A stretch of DNA of 8,869 nt, taken from NCBI GenBank assembly GCA_001303225.1, contig LJNI01000090.1, positions 1-8,869 of the forward strand, given 5' to 3'. This DNA is from a candidate division TA06 bacterium DG_78. Its GTDB lineage: Bacteria; Hydrothermota; Tepidihabitantia; SM23-42. Both the position numbers and the translations under genes were made by a program. A model generated the notes under the pieces. The model made no database searches, was not told the DNA's origin, and worked only from the letters and a program-made list of their open reading frames with translations. The stretch's first letter is position 1. Every line of letters begins with the position of its first letter. This document shows positions 7,236 through 8,869 of the stretch, piece by piece.

Positions 7236-8567
7236 TTAGATTTTCTCGCTTATTTCTTTGATTAATGAATAAGCTTCTCTTTCTTTCACCAATACCTTTG
7301 TTAAAATTTCTATCTCTTTTTGTCTCATCTCATCTGTCCAATCATTTCGCGTGGTCATCTGGGATGGATAAAGAACAATACTTCCTGATTCAGCCATCAG
7401 TTTATGTACTGTTTCATATAGTATAACGAGCTCTGCTATTTTATCCTCGATTTTGGGAAACGTGCTCGCGAATGACTTTAAATATTCAGCTGCGAATTTA
7501 CGATCCTCAGCAAGGCGTTGGTATATCCAGGCGTTGGCCAACATGACATCGTCAAATTTTTTGTCTTCCATAGTACTAAATGTGTCTTCTTTTAACTTTT
7601 TTATCCAGTAGTCGATTGCCGCGGTGCCTGAATAATAGGCATCATATTTTTCTGTTTCATAAAGTTCCTGAGCGATCTTGAGTGATTTTTTGAAGTAGTC
7701 CTCTTCAGCGATATATTCGCTTCTTACAAGAGGAGGGATAATAACAGCAACCCAGGGAAATTTCTCTGCAATGTCATAGCCTTCTCGTCGGGAAAAATAA
7801 TCACGAACAATCAACTCCCTGCCTTGCTTTTGGTATCCTACGATGAGACCCCACTCAGCTACTTCAATTAGGTCAATGGCAATAACCGGCATCTTTTTAT
7901 CTATCGACTCCATGATCTTCTGTTGTATTTCTTCTTGATTCTTTTTCTCTTTATCATAATGGAAATATTTTGGTTCGTATTTAATACTTTTTATCGCAAT
8001 CTCACCACAATCAAATCCAACGGTCGGATCTGGAGAACTCGGGCACCAATCTTCATGAAATAGAATTCTAAATGCAGCACCACTCACTCCCATGAAAAAC
8101 GTGTAATTCCTATCAATATCGAGATGCTCCGCAATTCTTGTGAGCGCAGCTATGAAAGAATTTGATTCACCAGTACCCCAGTCAAGCGGACCAATTCCTT
8201 CAATGACAACTGCATCTTCGTCAAAAACGATATCAGGCAATAATTCCTTTACCCAGACCCCAATCTGCCCTTTCGGTATAACAAAAGTTACGAATTCATT
8301 GTCTCGTTTAATGACTATTTCGACGCTGTCCGTATTGACTCCGTCTTTCAGCATTGTTAGCTTATTGAGACAATGAACCTCTTGACCATTATATGTAGTA
8401 ATAACATCTCCTGGTCTTATATCAATAGTCTCAGCATAGCTTCCTGGAATAACTCCTGTTATGACGAGCCGCTGTTCTTTCTTACATTCTTTTTCTTCTT
8501 GTGCATAGAGTGTGGAATACCCAACCATGCCTATGAAAATGATTGTACACACGAATATTCTTCCCAT
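7236..8567 (-). CDS. Secreted PDZ protein with degenerate papain-like (C39/BtrH-like) domain
   Basis: Exported protein of 443 residues; function unknown. A signal peptide is clear: MGR, hydrophobic 4-20, likely cut after LYA (22). A PDZ domain spans about 33-98, with ITGVIPGSYAETIDIRPGDVI and a ligand-loop-like IPGSYA. Residues about 120-278 read like a papain-fold C39 or BtrH-N type region: IEGIGPLDWGTGESNSFIAAL (123-143), MGVSGAAFRILF (159-170), WCPSSPD (174-180), FDC (185-187), and a strand IAIDLIEVAEWGLIVGY (229-245) with LIVRDYF. At the usual catalytic Cys position I read Ser/Asn (ESNS), and at the usual His position EWG, so peptidase activity is doubtful. Residues about 285-443 are helical, with YYSGTAAIDYWIKKL, charged and probably coiled in parts. 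GAGGAGG precedes the ATG. No promoter is evident, so it is probably co-transcribed with the gene ending at 8623. Confidence 0.8.
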   Translation of the reverse strand: MGRIFVCTIIFIGMVGYSTLYAQEEKECKKEQRLVITGVIPGSYAETIDIRPGDVITTYNGQEVHCLNKLTMLKDGVNTDSVEIVIKRDNEFVTFVIPKGQIGVWVKELLPDIVFDEDAVVIEGIGPLDWGTGESNSFIAALTRIAEHLDIDRNYTFFMGVSGAAFRILFHEDWCPSSPDPTVGFDCGEIAIKSIKYEPKYFHYDKEKKNQEEIQQKIMESIDKKMPVIAIDLIEVAEWGLIVGYQKQGRELIVRDYFSRREGYDIAEKFPWVAVIIPPLVRSEYIAEEDYFKKSLKIAQELYETEKYDAYYSGTAAIDYWIKKLKEDTFSTMEDKKFDDVMLANAWIYQRLAEDRKFAAEYLKSFASTFPKIEDKIAELVILYETVHKLMAESGSIVLYPSQMTTRNDWTDEMRQKEIEILTKVLVKEREAYSLIKEISEKI

Positions 8568-8599
8568 ACTACCTCCTCATTTTTTCTCTCTGGATTAAT

Positions 8600-8622
8600 G
8601 ATAAACAAGGTCGTGGTTTATC
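8600..8622. repeat. Hairpin between the two minus-strand genes at the right end
   Basis: GATAAAC and GTTTATC form a perfect 7-bp inverted repeat around a 9-base loop, starting directly after the stop codon at 8623-8625. On the minus strand no T-run follows (ATTAATCC), so it is not a typical intrinsic terminator. It may be an mRNA stability or processing element, or chance. Confidence 0.35.
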
Positions 8623-8869
8623 TTATTTAAAAATTTCTTTTCCCTTACCCACAATTTTGTTTAATTGCTCTTTAAAATATTCAGTACTATCAACAATATG
8701 TTTTGGAATCTGTTGACAGTAATATTCCCAGGATCGTCTGATTTCTGGACCCAAGAGTTCTGCTAAAGTCCCCTCGCTCAGACCCTGTGCAACCTTATCC
8801 TTGTTGTAGAGCACTAAATCAGAGGCAAGTGCCTTGGCAAGCCGGCGTGCCCGCTCATGCCACCTCTTG
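8623..8869 (-). CDS. Hypothetical protein, C-terminal fragment (5' end outside window)
   Basis: The frame is open from the right edge to TAA at 8623, giving 81 residues. It is basic and helical: RWHERARRLAKALASDL, then VLYNKDKVAQGLSEGTLAELL, then RRSWEYYCQQIP, and an amphipathic C-terminal helix ending in KGKEIFK. The pattern ARRLAKALASDLVLYN...V.G...G.LAELL...I..SWEYY resembles a conserved C-terminal module I recall at the end of diverse bacterial regulatory or zinc-ribbon proteins, but I cannot name the family. An internal GTG at 8814 would give 63 residues, but the upstream codons are equally protein-like, so this is the tail of a longer gene. It lies 55 bases upstream of the secreted PDZ gene and is probably in the same operon. 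Confidence 0.75.
   Translation of the reverse strand, partial: KRWHERARRLAKALASDLVLYNKDKVAQGLSEGTLAELLGPEIRRSWEYYCQQIPKHIVDSTEYFKEQLNKIVGKGKEIFK

Overview
The window is AT-rich bacterial chromosome dominated by conserved housekeeping genes, most of them on the minus strand. The gene content is recF-dciA-gyrB, rpoN, secG-rplU-rpmA and a few poorly known membrane or secreted proteins. A sigma-54 gene, a signal-peptide protein with a PDZ domain and weakly similar hypothetical proteins would fit a Gram-negative-type or candidate bacterial phylum (WOR-3-like or FCB-like lineages come to mind). This placement is an impression from protein style only and is not secure. I see no phage genes, insertion sequences, CRISPR arrays, tRNAs or rRNAs.

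Layout. 1-2979 (minus) is a tight replication/repair operon. recF is read from a strong sigma-70-type promoter at about 3000. It overlaps dciA (DUF721), whose best start is a TTG inside the end of recF, and dciA overlaps gyrB by ATGA. gyrB runs off the left edge. 3156-4541 (minus) is rpoN, with its own near-perfect promoter and an 18-bp inverted repeat further upstream. 4688-5693 (minus) is secG-rplU-rpmA from one promoter, with an unusual octamer-based inverted repeat between rplU and rpmA. 5786-7201 (plus) is divergent from secG. It has an intact promoter and ribosome-binding site in front of a small four-helix membrane-protein gene broken by two frameshifts, followed by an intact bPH-DUF1648 membrane protein. 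7236-8567 (minus) encodes a secreted PDZ protein with a degenerate papain-like (C39/BtrH-like) domain. 8623-8869 (minus) is the C-terminal end of an unrecognised protein, probably in the same transcript.

How the parts relate. GyrB, RecF and the helicase loader DciA form the widespread replication neighbourhood. SecG, L21 and L27 form a secretion/ribosome operon. RpoN implies sigma-54 promoters and enhancer-binding proteins elsewhere in the genome, because none is recognisable here. All four promoters I can see have almost ideal -35 and -10 hexamers separated by exactly 16 bp, which is the most coherent regulatory signal in the window.

I do not see a convincing undescribed multi-gene system. 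The points most worth following are the secreted PDZ/papain-like protein without an obvious catalytic dyad, the frameshifted membrane gene behind an intact promoter, and the octamer repeat between rplU and rpmA.
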